From: Tritrichomonas musculus
Taxonomy: Eukaryota; Parabasalia; Tritrichomonadida; Tritrichomonadidae
DNA length: 64,000 nt
NCBI GenBank assembly: GCA_039105265.1
Contig: JAPFFF010000002.1
Span: 3,100,001 to 3,164,000, forward strand
Direction of reading: 5' to 3'
Part shown: piece by piece, positions 29,079 to 41,400 of the stretch
Numbering within the stretch: the stretch's first letter is position 1
Layout of the letters: every line of letters starts with the position of its first letter
Notes under the pieces: model-generated
What the model saw: only the letters and a program-made list of their open reading frames with translations
Told to the model about the DNA's origin: nothing
Databases searched by the model: none
Program-made: the position numbers and the translations under genes

Positions 29079-31163
29079 ATGGGAAAAGATTTTTACGCGA
29101 TACTTGAAGTACCACGAGATGCAGATGCAACTCAATTAAAAAAAGCATATCGAAAATTAGCAATGAAATGGCATCCAGATAAGAATCCAAATAATCAAGA
29201 AGAAGCTCAAACTAAATTTCAAGAAATAGCTGAAGCATACTCAATTTTAAACGATCCTAAAAAAAGAGAAATATACGATAAATATGGTGAAGAGGGACTA
29301 AAAATCGGAGGAAATCCACATAATTACTCAAACTCAAAACCAAGCCGAAGTGAAACAACAAATTCCACATCATCTACAAACAATAGATTCCAAAATAATC
29401 AGAGTTATCATTTTACTCAACAACAAGCAGAAGATCTATTTAGAAGTATTTTTGGTAATCTAGGTAGCTTCTTTTTTGGAATGAGAAACGAACCAAAAAT
29501 GAAAAGAAGTCCAAGTGTCGGACCAAGTCCAAATCCAGTGCATGATATGTTTGGAGATGATGATGCTAATTTTGCTTTCCAAGCAGGGCCGAGAAGACGG
29601 CCAAGCTACAGTGGAATTCACGGTATTTTCATGACAAATCACAATGATGATGATTTCTTCGGATTTCCGGCAGCTCCAAAAGTGAGAAGAATGTCAAGTA
29701 TTCACGATATGATGTTTGGAGGCCATCATGACGACTTCTTTGGCTTTGCAACTCATCCAAAAATCAGAAGAAGCCCGAGTGTTGGTGAGAGAATTAGTAG
29801 TATGATGCATGGAATGTTTGGTGATCATGATGATTTCTTCGGTTTTCCAGCTGGTCCTCGAATTAGAAGGAGTCCAAGTGCAGGGCCACAAATGAGAAGT
29901 GATTTTCATGGAATTTTCGGAGTTTTCAAAAACTGGGTTTCAGCTGATGATGATAATGATGATGATTCTTTCTTTGCAATGGGAGCTGCATTTCCTTCCC
30001 ATCGGGTAAATGGAGCAGCTTCAAGAAGAAGCGCTAGTGTAGGACGAAAGCCAGAAAACATGAAAGGAAGCTTTAGATCATCAAAAAATCAAGAAGCAAA
30101 TGAAAACAGAGGACGTTTTGAATCAAGTGCACATAAAAGAGGCTTTAGATCAGAAACAAATTCACGTAAAGAAGGAGTCAAATCGCCGCATATTTTTGAA
30201 GCTAAAGCGCACAATAGAAATTTCAAAGCATCTCATAAAAATGATTCTGAAGATAAATCGCCGTTTACACCAAATCCAAGGCACAGATCAAGATCAAGAA
30301 GGAATCCAAGTGTTGAAATTAAAAGACCAGAAAATAGTTACGAAACTGGAAAAGATCTAAAGGAGACTCGTCAGCCAAATCCAAGAAATATTTTCAGAGC
30401 AAGAAAGAATTTGAATTCTAGCACAGATAAACCAAATAATAATAACAAAGGAAATCAAAGGGCTGAACGAAGACGGACAGAAAACATTGGCAATATTAAT
30501 GAAGAAGACATTTTCGATACCAAATTACATTTGAATGTAAAAAGAAATCCAAGAATTGTTGGCAGGAAGCCAAAAGATGAAGAATCACGAATAACTGGTG
30601 AAACATTCTATTTTGGAAAAGATAAAGAAAACAAGCCTCAAATTCCAACAAGAATCATTGAAGTTCCTTGCACATTAGAGCAACTGTATAAATGTGGAGG
30701 TAAAAGGATTCGAATTAATCGTAAAATTAATGGAGAAAAAGAAGAAAAAGTTATCAACTTAAAGCTGAAGCCATGGTGGAAAGATGGAACCAAAATAAGA
30801 TTCAAGGGTGAAGGAGATCAAAAATCAGGATATTTGCCTCAGGATATTCAAGTTATTATTAGAGAATTAAAACATGATTTGTATAGAAGAAAAGGAGATG
30901 ATTTGATTTGCAATGTTGAAATTACTCAAAAATTGGCATCTGAAGGATTTGAAATTGATCAAAAAGGAATTGATGGTAAGAATATTCATCTTGCTATTAA
31001 AGATGAAATTACTCCAAATGAAGAAAAAAGAGTTAAAGGAGCAGGAATGAAAACCAAAAATGGAGAAAGAGGTGATATTATTTTCCGATTTAAAGTTGCA
31101 GCTAATAATAATATCAAAAAGCAAAAAGAAAATGTAAAAGTGCCAGCTCCGTTCAAATATTAA
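29079..31163 (+). CDS. Hsp40 (DnaJ class B) with a long repeated phospho-site insert
   Basis: 694 residues. Residues 1-70 are a canonical J domain with HPD at 32-34 (MKWHPDKN), so it can stimulate Hsp70. Residues about 523-680 are the DnaJ C-terminal substrate-binding region ([18 protein letters not shown], then [27 protein letters not shown]). There is no Cys-rich zinc finger, so it is class B (DNAJB-like). Usual DNAJB proteins have 340-400 residues; here the Gly/Phe linker is replaced by about 450 residues. Residues 130-323 hold six degenerate units of 27-40 residues built on [19 protein letters not shown], and 324-520 are basic, Asn/Arg/Ser-rich. RRSPS-type sites recur and would suit basophilic or proline-directed kinases. 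Likely cytosolic or nuclear co-chaperone; the function of the insert is unknown. Confidence 0.9.
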   Translation: MGKDFYAILEVPRDADATQLKKAYRKLAMKWHPDKNPNNQEEAQTKFQEIAEAYSILNDPKKREIYDKYGEEGLKIGGNPHNYSNSKPSRSETTNSTSSTNNRFQNNQSYHFTQQQAEDLFRSIFGNLGSFFFGMRNEPKMKRSPSVGPSPNPVHDMFGDDDANFAFQAGPRRRPSYSGIHGIFMTNHNDDDFFGFPAAPKVRRMSSIHDMMFGGHHDDFFGFATHPKIRRSPSVGERISSMMHGMFGDHDDFFGFPAGPRIRRSPSAGPQMRSDFHGIFGVFKNWVSADDDNDDDSFFAMGAAFPSHRVNGAASRRSASVGRKPENMKGSFRSSKNQEANENRGRFESSAHKRGFRSETNSRKEGVKSPHIFEAKAHNRNFKASHKNDSEDKSPFTPNPRHRSRSRRNPSVEIKRPENSYETGKDLKETRQPNPRNIFRARKNLNSSTDKPNNNNKGNQRAERRRTENIGNINEEDIFDTKLHLNVKRNPRIVGRKPKDEESRITGETFYFGKDKENKPQIPTRIIEVPCTLEQLYKCGGKRIRINRKINGEKEEKVINLKLKPWWKDGTKIRFKGEGDQKSGYLPQDIQVIIRELKHDLYRRKGDDLICNVEITQKLASEGFEIDQKGIDGKNIHLAIKDEITPNEEKRVKGAGMKTKNGERGDIIFRFKVAANNNIKKQKENVKVPAPFKY
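29467..30050 (+). repeat. six-unit degenerate repeat encoding [21 protein letters not shown] modules
   Basis: Within the Hsp40 gene. Units begin near [88 protein letters not shown] and [15 protein letters not shown]...RRSASVG. Each has aromatic-rich start, a basic RR-S-S core, then HG/HDM-F-G and an acidic run. The sequence is diverged enough that it is an old expansion kept by selection for the motif. Confidence 0.85.
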
Positions 31164-31615
31164 TGATATTTTTTAAAGAATTTGTTTGAATTATGAATAA
31201 TTAAAATATAGAATTATTAACAAATGTGCTTTTAGTTTTTGTTTTAAAATCAACTTTTTCATTGATATATTCTTTAGATCAAATTAATAGATAATCAATT
31301 AATGTTGATTTGATAAGAAATGAATAAAAATAGATACTATCCTTTGCATTTATATGTATAAAAACTTTTTAAAACATTCTAATAATAATAATAAAAAAAA
31401 AAAAAAAAAAAATTAAATATCATAGCATAAAAAAAAACATGCCTAAATGAATGTCACTATTAACGCAATATAATTACCAAATTCTTTCATCTATTCTATT
31501 TTTTTAATATTTCAGATAATAAAAAATAAAATATTTGTAAACTTTTACCAGTTAGCATTTGGTAAATAAGATAACATTGATTATATGCATACATTTATAA
31601 TATTAATTGCTGGTA
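31164..31615. other. convergent 3' intergenic region
   Basis: AT-rich with an A-run at about 31394-31411. No gene or repeat copy recognised. Confidence 0.5.
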
Positions 31616-32290
31616 TTAGTGCTGAGTATTTGTAAATGTGGTTACTGCAGCTAGACAAATACAAAACACTTGAAATAATGAAAATGGATAGCCTCCTTGT
31701 AGTTTAAATTCATCTTGATAGACTTGTGTGATAGTAAAAGCTATATATCCGCCAAATTCCAAATTAAAGTGTAAATTATTATAATTACTGGGGAAATGCG
31801 GGCTTTTTGTCTGAGTAAATGATAATGGTTTATATTCGCTAGAATTTCCATCAACAAATATAAATTTCATTTGACCAGGTGGTGGAATCTTAACATTAAC
31901 TGTTCTACTGTTTGGATCTAAATCAATTCTAATTGAATTTCTGAATATAGTTTCACTTTCGTTGTGATGGAATGATATTCCAGTAAATTGATGATTTTGC
32001 GTTCCTTGTAAAGAGCCAGCTTGCCAATCTTTATTAGCTATTTGGTTAGCATTCATAGAAACAGAAAAAAATTGTTCGTTATTTTCGGATGATGCAACGC
32101 AAAATAAAAAATCTTCAGAAGAAGAATATAAATAATATTGATATTTCTTTTTAGATTTAATATATCTTCTAGTAAATAGGCATGGATAATGAAGATTTTC
32201 ACCTATTGGTGATAAAAAAGAACTAATCAATTGTTCTCTAGCTTTTCTTTGAGCTTCTTCTTCTTGAGTATCATCTTGGTCTTCTAACAT
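31616..32290 (-). CDS. divergent Tubby-like protein
   Basis: 224 residues. After an acidic N-terminus (EDQDDTQEEEAQRK) the protein follows the Tubby C-terminal beta-barrel from start to end: LFTRRYIKSKKKYQYYLYSS, then FLFCVASSENNEQFFSVSMN, AGSLQGTQNHQFTG, SRTVNVKIPPPGQMKFIF, HFNLEFGGYIAFTITQVYQD and the diagnostic final helix YPFSLFQVFCICLAAVTTF (compare YPLCALQAFAICLSSF in Tubby). The barrel with its central hydrophobic helix is the basis of the call. Tubby domains bind phosphoinositides, mainly PI(4,5)P2, and carry membrane cargo. The domain is shorter than in animals (about 190 against 250 residues), and the sequence is remote. The terminal helix makes me fairly sure. Confidence 0.78.
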   Translation of the reverse strand: MLEDQDDTQEEEAQRKAREQLISSFLSPIGENLHYPCLFTRRYIKSKKKYQYYLYSSSEDFLFCVASSENNEQFFSVSMNANQIANKDWQAGSLQGTQNHQFTGISFHHNESETIFRNSIRIDLDPNSRTVNVKIPPPGQMKFIFVDGNSSEYKPLSFTQTKSPHFPSNYNNLHFNLEFGGYIAFTITQVYQDEFKLQGGYPFSLFQVFCICLAAVTTFTNTQH

Positions 32291-32460
32291 TTAAAAAAAA
32301 AAAAAAATTGAGATCGTTTAAAAAAAAAGAAAATATGACTGTTAAGGTCAATATATAGCCATATTACTAAAAAAATTCATGATTTACAAAATATTTTATT
32401 AATTATTAATTAAATTTTAAAATACATAATTTCATTAGAACATTTGAATACCTTCAAATT

Positions 32461-35400
32461 TTAATCTAATGAATTAGAAAAATCAGCAGCACAATTGGGA
32501 CATAATTCAGTAACATCATCAATGCATGAAGAGCAAAGTGGAATTCCACAATTCTTGCATTTTTGAGAAGCAACATTTTCGCAAATTGCGCATCTAAGAG
32601 TATTAGGTTGCATATTTAAATTTTGGAAATTATTATATATAAATGCAGACGAACTTTTTGAAATAGAGCCATGTTTTGGTTCTTGACTTTGTTTCCCATT
32701 TTCATTTTCAATTTTATTATCGATTAATATTTTGACATGTGTCTCATTTTCCTCTTTATTTTCTTTATTTTCATTTTCAATAGGTTCGTTTGATTTTATT
32801 TCAAATTGTTCGTTATTGATGTTTCCGCTATTGTTTGTGCTTATGCTTGCACTGTTGTTAGGTGACAGTCTCTCGATGCTGCTGTGACTGAAGCTTGTTG
32901 AAATATTTTTCTTGTTCACTTTTTCAGAGCCCAAACTGATCACTTCCTGCGACATCGGACGCGACATTTCAGTCAGCTGCTGCACCTGCGACTCGCTGCC
33001 TGAAACGACCTTCAATCCGCGTGGATTGAACTTTGTCACGAATGAATTGCCGCGTGTATCAACAGACACGATGCTGAGCCTTGAGTACGAAACAAACAAA
33101 GAAACAATCGGAAGCCTGTGGACAGCTTTTGAGCCGATTTCTCTAAACGTCTCGTACCAAGGCACAGACGGAGACGACTCATTAGAAGGTTGTTGTTGCG
33201 TTGAATTATCGCCAGCAATAGCATTTGCTTCATTATTATTATCATTTGTTGCTGCTGTCGGATCTGACACGCTGAGAAATGTCAGGTGTCCGCGAGTGTC
33301 TCCGGTGACAACCAGGCAGTTGTCAAAGGTTGGGTTGTAGTGGTAGAGCTTGAGGATTGTTATGTCATAGTCAGTGTGATAAGAACGGACTTTTTCACCG
33401 TTGATTGTGTACTGGACGATGTCGTTCTTTCCGTAGAGAGTGAGAAGGCCTTCGTTGTCGTCGGCAATCATCCCGATGACCTGTATGTCGGGGCGGATGA
33501 TTCGGTGAAGAAGCTGCGTTGAGTAGTTCCAAAGGTAGATGATGTTGAGTGCCTCAACTTCGACTTCTTCTTGATTTGAGTCCGACGGTTTTTTGCCGTT
33601 AGTCAGGAACAAAGACGCGCAAACAAAGTCAATTGAAAAAAGCACAGAACACTTGCAGCTCATTGGAAGCCAGAACGATGAGACAAACCGCAATGAAATC
33701 GGTTTTTTCAGTAAATGAACAATTTGAGAAACTTGGACGAAACCGTTGGCAAAACTGGCGACAACGAAGACGCCGTTGTTGCTGACTGACAAGTGAGTTG
33801 AAAGAGCAAATTCTGAGTCAGTTATCAAGTAGAGCGGCTTCTTTTCATTGACGCTTGAAAGCTGGCAATTTGCAGCAGAACTGTCAATCGATATGAAGTG
33901 CGAATAACGGGGAGGAATCGCATCAGCTATGCCGGGAAGCATGAAGACTCCTTCGTCACAGAATGTGATAGACTTGTTGTAGCAGCTGTGCTCGTAATTG
34001 GTCATCGACAGCATAGAAACAACAGAGTAAGAAGCAATGCTGTTTGTTGCAGATGAAGCAGTAGCTGCCAAGTTCTCATTGGAAGCAGCTTTTGATGAAC
34101 TTGCGCTGAAATCATGCGCACTCTGTGATAGCAATGAATTGTGAACAGGCATAGAATTTTGTGTGAGCATTGAATTTTGTGTGAGTATTGAATTTTGTGA
34201 AGGCACTGAACTTTGAATGAGTATTGAATTTTGTGAAATGGATGAATTCTGAGAAGGTACTGAACTTTGAAGGAGTATTGAATTTTGAGAGGGTACAGAA
34301 TTTTGAAGGAGTATTGAATTTTGAGAGTCGGGGTGCAATATTGAATGATTATGTGGCTGTTCTTGGTTTTGTGGTGTCTGCTGTTGAACTTGCATCGATG
34401 AGTATGAACTTGCTGAAAACAGTTTAGGTGAATTTTCAGGCTTTGGCAGGAAACCACGCGAACTTTTTGCAGACAAAGAAGGGACTATCGGCACCAAACT
34501 GGACGATGAATAAGAATGCAAGTAAGTGAGAGACGTAGTAGTTGCCGAAGAAGGAATAGGTTGCAAAAGCTTATTTTTAGCTTGCACGCTTTCAACGATG
34601 AATCCTTTAGCTTTATCAATTCCGACAATTGTATTCAATTGTTTACAACTCCTTGGAATTATCGGTTTTGTAAACAATTGAATAGGACATTGTCCGAAGT
34701 TGTTCACCTGTGCCTCGAACACAATTGGGTCCATGTCAAGACTTTCGGGGGTGGCTGAATGGTAAGAAGTTGGCAAGAACAAATTTTTGGCCTGAACAGC
34801 TAATTCGCCCGTTTGCTTATAGCCAAATATCAAGTCAATCCACTCATTCAATTTTTCAGTGGATTGAAGTGCCTTCATCATCATCTCAACGTAATGGTGA
34901 GGTGAGTTACCCGCCCAGTCAGGCAACGATACGTTCTCAATTGACGAACTTGAGAAGACGAGATGTGACGAATTTGAGAAGATTTCAGGCACCGTGTACA
35001 TTGCAGGTATCAGCTCTTTCAAGTCCATGTTATTAGTTTTAGATGCACTTGAGAACGCGTCATTCATTGACACGAAAAGACGCTGACTATTGTCCCAGCC
35101 GTTATTCAAATCCCATTGAAAATAAATAAACGGCGGAAGCCTCAAACAAAGCCAAGAAACTATTCCTGGCTGCGAATAATGAGCGCCGTAGAAATAATTC
35201 CCCGAATCCTCATAAGTTGAATCATAATGCTCAGCCCTTTCCTTGTCAAGTTGTCCCATCGGCAACGATAGATCACGCGGCGATTGAAGACTTGGTGAAA
35301 CAACCCATGGAAAGATGGGATACTGGCCCAAATCGAAGAAAGAACGACCTCCGAAATGATTCAAAAGAAGAAGATAACGATAATTTGACAACAAACCGTT

Positions 35401-38400
35401 GCTCCACATTTCAGTCGCCTTGTGAACTGAGTTAACGGTCACCAAAAAAGGAAAGGCTGGGAGTTGTGTCACAATTGACTTGGAGGACAATTTTGTGAAC
35501 AATTTCCTGGCGGTTTCTGATTCACTTTGATTTTGGAAGATCAATAATAAAGGTGGATCAAAAAGTGACGATATATTGAGTGCGATATTCTTATGTAAGT
35601 AAAGATATGAATGAACACTCATTATTCTTTCGAAGTCGAAAATCAAAGCAATGTGTCCACAGAACAATGAGCTGTGATGCCACTCATTCAACGTAACAGA
35701 TTCAGCAAAAGGCACATAAGAGATTGGATGATCTGGTTTTTCAATCAATTCAATATCAACATCAATGAATGAACTAGATTTATCTTCAATATTTTTTTCT
35801 TGATTTTCTTGAATTTCAAGATTCTCTTGATTGTCATTATTTTCACTATTGTTACTCATTAAAAGATTTTCATTATTATTTTCATTTGATTGACTTTCAT
35901 TTATTTCATTATTATTATTATTATTATTAACATTGCTGCTGTTGTTATTGTTGTTTGACTTGGTTGATTTTGATACTAATTGTGATGAAATAATGACAAT
36001 TAATGCTCTTTCACCTACTAATACAACTGACTTGATTGGATGTGTATAATAAAATAAGTCAGCATTGAATTGTGTCGAAAAAGGACCATAACTTTTGAAT
36101 GCAAATTTCAACATTGGCAAAATAGGCGAATTTGCAATGAATTGTGAATATTCAAAAGGTGACGAAAACATCATTTTATGTGAATTAAATTGATGCCATT
36201 CAGGTGCACAAACCATTTTTCCATCAGTTATAATTTGCTTAATTCGAGGAGGATAAACTTCTTTCTCACTCATGAAGAATTCCTTCGTTGCTTTTTGATT
36301 GAATTCAGGTGATTTTATTTCAAATGGAGACGGGTTAACAGCCATGCTTTGATTCAATGGCATCGGATTTGATGAAAGATGGAATGATTTACAAACGAAA
36401 TTATTTTGAAGATAATGTTTTCGTGCATCTTGATCCATACGATAAAAGCTCATCTCATAACTTCTCATTCTTGTGTTAATCGAAAAGATTTGTGAATTGG
36501 TTTGAATGTAATAATTAGCTACACGATAAATTGAAATAATTAAATGTTCTTTCGATGCACGAACTAATTTATTAGTGGAATAATTCAAGATCGATTTGGC
36601 TCTCTTCAATCGATATGCATAATCAGAGGATTCAAACTCACTTTGTTGTATTTTTTGCTTGAATAATTTCCACTTTTCACCAATTTCATCTGACTTGTAT
36701 TCATTCATGATTGGGTAATCAAACATCGACATCAATAAATTCAAACACATGATGACATCTTGATTGTCCAATTTGTTAAAATGCGCAATATGGACCCAAT
36801 ACAAAGCAAACTCAGTGTTCGCAAACAATGGTTGATAAAAAACAACCGTCTTATAAGTTGTAAACAATTGAAAAAGTTCGATCAATTCATTTCCAGTGAC
36901 AAAAAGAAAAGAACGAAGAATGATCTCTCTATAACAGCTCATAATTGTTGGATCACTCAAGATTGACTCGAATTGTTTCTTGACTTGTAATGATTTCATC
37001 ATGTTGAATATCAACGATAGAAGATGCGTGTATCGGTCATTAAATAACGAACTTTTGACGCACTTCAAAATGATCCTAAAAAGAGGTTTGTGATAAAGTT
37101 CAAGTGGAACATCAGACATTGTCATTCGAATAATTACATTGAAAATTAACTCTTGTCCAAAGTAATGTGCATAACTGTCATACATTAATGAATGACCAAT
37201 TACAAAGTCAAATAAAATTGTGCCAAAATTAGAAGGCTCGCTTTGGAAAAGAATGTTTGAAAATAGATTCATTAAAGATGTTTTGAATGTCAATTGATCA
37301 CTCCATTCATGACCTTCAACATTGTCCGGACAAACTTCAACTTGTTGATAATATTTCGGCTGTGTTTGAATTGAAGTCAATGATTCATTCTCCATCATTT
37401 GGTTTGTGAAAGGAGAAACTTTATCACAGAGGGAGAAAGCGTTCTTCAATTCATCACGATTCAACCGATACGAAGTGAAAGTAAACCAGTTCATTGTTGA
37501 TCGTTTTTTCTCTGAATTTTCAGAGACATTTGAAACCGAACTTGGATTGATTTTATTACCTCCTGGTATCGGTGGAGGTAATCCAGGGTTCTGTAGTGGT
37601 GATGGTGGCGGTTGTAACGGTTGTTGTTCTTCTTCATCAGGTTGGTTTGCTCTCATTTCTTGAGCTGCTTGTAACGATTCTCTTATTGGTGATGACATTG
37701 GCAAGGAAGTCGATCTGAGCGCTTTGTTCGACTGTGAAGGAGACAATGAAAGAGCAGACGCGATGAGTGTCGGCGGTGAATATGTAGGAGGAGGTGCCTG
37801 GACTGTTTTAGGGATCAGTCCGATGTTTGATAAGATCATCAAAGGAATCTGACAGCAAGGCTGCAAAAAGTGTCTGTAATCATCAGAAGGCAAAGTAAGA
37901 ATGATGTCCAAAATTTGTCTAATTAAATATTCATTGACTTTCTCGTCATCATTGACACTCAATGCAGATATTGCAGCCTTTTGGCACAATGCAGACAGCA
38001 TTTCAATGATGACAGGAAGGAAGATTGGACGTTGAATAACAAGATTTGTAGGTACAATATCGCCTGCAATTTCGCCAGATAAAATAGCAAAGGCACGAAT
38101 CCAACATCCAATTGATTCGCATTGTCTAGTGAACGGAAAGCTTGCCAAATTTAAATCACTGATGTACTTTGGATTTCGTTTTGAATAGATCGATATTAAG
38201 TCAGCAAAAAGAAGACTTCTATCGTCATCGAATAACAACATGAAATCCAAAAGTTCTTTGTAATTATAAAGTTCAGTTTCAGTGCAAGATTTAGCAAGTT
38301 TAATGAATGACTCAAGTAAATTGTAATGGACTTTATTATCAGGAAGTTGTTTTGTCAATAAAGAAAGACAATCAATGTTCTTCAAATTCCATTCAGAAGA

Positions 38401-41400
38401 TGAAATTGCGGTATTTAAAAGGAAGCGATATTTAGAAACAGTTGGCTGATGTGTAATTATAAATGAAATAATTGGAATTATTTCAATTATTAATTGGTTG
38501 TCCAAACCGCTTCTTATCAAACAAATTAAATTCTGCAAAATAGAAGAAGAACTTCCTGATGACAATTCAATGCCACTATTCAAATCATCCAAGATTGATC
38601 TCAACAATTTAATTAAATTCTCAAGTGAAAACATGTGAAACAATTCAATGTCATTCAATACATATTGAATGTATTTTGCCTTTTTCTTACTCTTATTCAA
38701 ATATCTCAATGGGAATTTGTATATGATGTCAACCATGACATCCTTAATGAACTCTCTTTGTCGTTTGAAAGAAAGCATTAAACGATCATAAAATAAAGTA
38801 TTGTTCATATCATTTAAAACACTGATTTTCAAAACTGTATCAAGTAAAATTCGAAATTCTTGTTGATCTTCAGTTTCATCAATTCTCTTGAAAATTACTT
38901 CAAGATCAACAAAATTTTGGAAATATGAAGCAAGTCCTTGATATGGTGCAAGATAAACTGATTCAGAATGTTTAACTTGTGCTGCACTCAAATTCACTTC
39001 TTTCGGTTGTGCAAACGAAGACATCTTCCAAATGAAATCAAAATTAGAAACAGGTTTCTCACTCACTAAAATATTCGTCGATATAATAAAAGTGGATTGA
39101 AGAGGCTTTTCATCATCACCAAAAATGAATGGATTCCCTTCTTCATCGAGATGAAAAGTGCCAATTTTATTTGAATTTATATAAATCGTTATTTTCTTCA
39201 TTAACGGTTTATATGAAAAAGCCATTTTATGCCACCTTTTGTCGGTTATTGTAACAGAAACCGAATCAGATGGATTCTTCATGCTCTTGCAGATTAAGTT
39301 GTTGCTTTCAACGGTGATCGAAAATGACTTGTTAATCTTGACAAGTGGAATTTCACACGATGGAAAATGTGGGAAGAAAAATGTAAAGTATACAAAATTA
39401 TAAAAAGGAAGAAGTAACAAGCATTTCTCTAATAATGGAACAAACTCAAAGACAGAATAATGAGTGACTGAAAGATCAATAATTCTCTCATTCAACCTAA
39501 GATATGTTTGAATATCTTCAGGGTAAACAAAACGATCAGAAATCAATTTATAATTTGGTATTTGATTAATCGTTTTGTTGAACTTTTTGAATGCTCTGAC
39601 ACCAAATTTGCCGGCCAAATATAAATTGATCATTGACGTTGTGTCAAAGTCATCTGTGAATGGAAGAAATGACGGAATGTGAATTATCGTCGTGTTGTTT
39701 TTGAATGCAAAAATGGCCTTTTTAAGAAAAATCCTTTCGCACTTGAAAATGGGTGAATTTATCGGTTGCTCGTTGATCCATTCATTCAATTCTTCTTTAG
39801 GGCCAAAGTGACTTATTGCTGCCAATAAATTGACCACTTTTTGACCTTTTTTAAGGTCATCATTTTCACCTTCACTTTCATCAATCAAAAAATCTTCAAC
39901 CGACAACAAACCGTTACTCTCCATGAAGTAATGATACCCAAGACTTCTCTTGGTCAATTCTTTGACCAACAAATCGACCAAAACGTCGTTGTTCAGAAAA
40001 TTGAGAAGAAGAGAAACGGTTTCTGCTCCGAAATGGCGGGTAAACAAAGCTTCCAAAAATTCAACGAAATCCGTTATGTTTTTCAAATATTGAGAGGACT
40101 CTATGAATTTTTGAATGACAGGATACCGATAGTCGGTTGTCATGTCACTCGAGTAGACACTGGTGACAACTGACCCAAATAACGGATGTTCTTCGAAGTA
40201 CCGAGAAACATCTTCCGCTGAAGGAATCAAAATGAAATCCTCGAGGAATTTTTTACTTAACAATTCACTCGGTTTTAGTTCCCTTTGAGCTATGGCGGTT
40301 TCTATCAATTCCAAGAAACTGTCAATTGGAGCAATGTTGTTTCCCGGCGGTTGTATCAACTTCAGAATTGCGTCAAGCGCCGGTTTAATTGAATACATCC
40401 TTTTTTCTGATAAATCTTTCAGTAAAATTGTCAGCATGATGTAGCCCTCGCGGTCGAGCTCTGGCGGGAAGAGGATCCACAAATGGATAGGGGCCACCTC
40501 ATTAAACTTTTCAAAGCTAAATACGTTATTTATCGATAATGAAATTAAATTGATAATTAACGTACGAAAACTTGGCTGTGCTTCTTTTTCTCTGAATAAT
40601 TTATAGAGGCTGGTGACAATGAGTGGATTAGTCTGGCTTTCTATTAGGAACTTTTTGTACAGTTCTACGCATTCCGGGGTTTGATAGTTATTAATAAAGT
40701 AGCCGTTTAAAATTGAAAAGCCATTCAAATCATTGAATCTATCAAAAAGTGTCAGATCAGCGGAATGGTGAAAGGCAATTAAGTAATTGACAACAAATTT
40801 AATACATGCTGGTGATGGGGGTTCAATGTCACTCTTACTGAAAACTTCAGCAAAAAAAGCTAGAAGTGATTGAGGAGGATATTGGGTATGAAATTCTTTC
40901 GGTATCGATTCGAAAAATAATATGTTAAAAAAATTCTGAGATTCAGGTGAAACACACCTAATATAAAAATTCGTAAAAATTAAGGTAAATCCGTCCCTTT
41001 CAACAAATAAATTATAAAATTTTTGAGAATGAAACATTAACGTAAAAATATCATAAGCTGGATTTAATATTTCGGGATATCGTTTCGCTTCATGAATAAC
41101 TCCAAAAAAGAGTGTTATGAAGTCCGTATCGTGAGGTAAATATGAAAGCATATGAAAAACAAATAAAATTGAATCAAACATTATCTTTGATTCATTGATA
41201 TTGGTAACAATGTTTGCGCCGACGTTTGAACAAATCAAGCAGTATTTATCCAATGCTTCAATAACTTGTGGATTGTGAAGTTGGTCATAAGAAATAGAAT
41301 CAAAAGTGCCTTTAAATTGAGATAGAAGTGTTTCAAATAAACGAACTTGCTCGTTTTCTGTCTTAATTGAATCAAATATATTTAGATTTTGAGTAAAAAC

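Noticed and set aside
34002-34457. 151-residue open frame overlapping the BEACH gene
   Set aside because: Same strand, other frame; repeats arise from the SQNSI array of the real gene.
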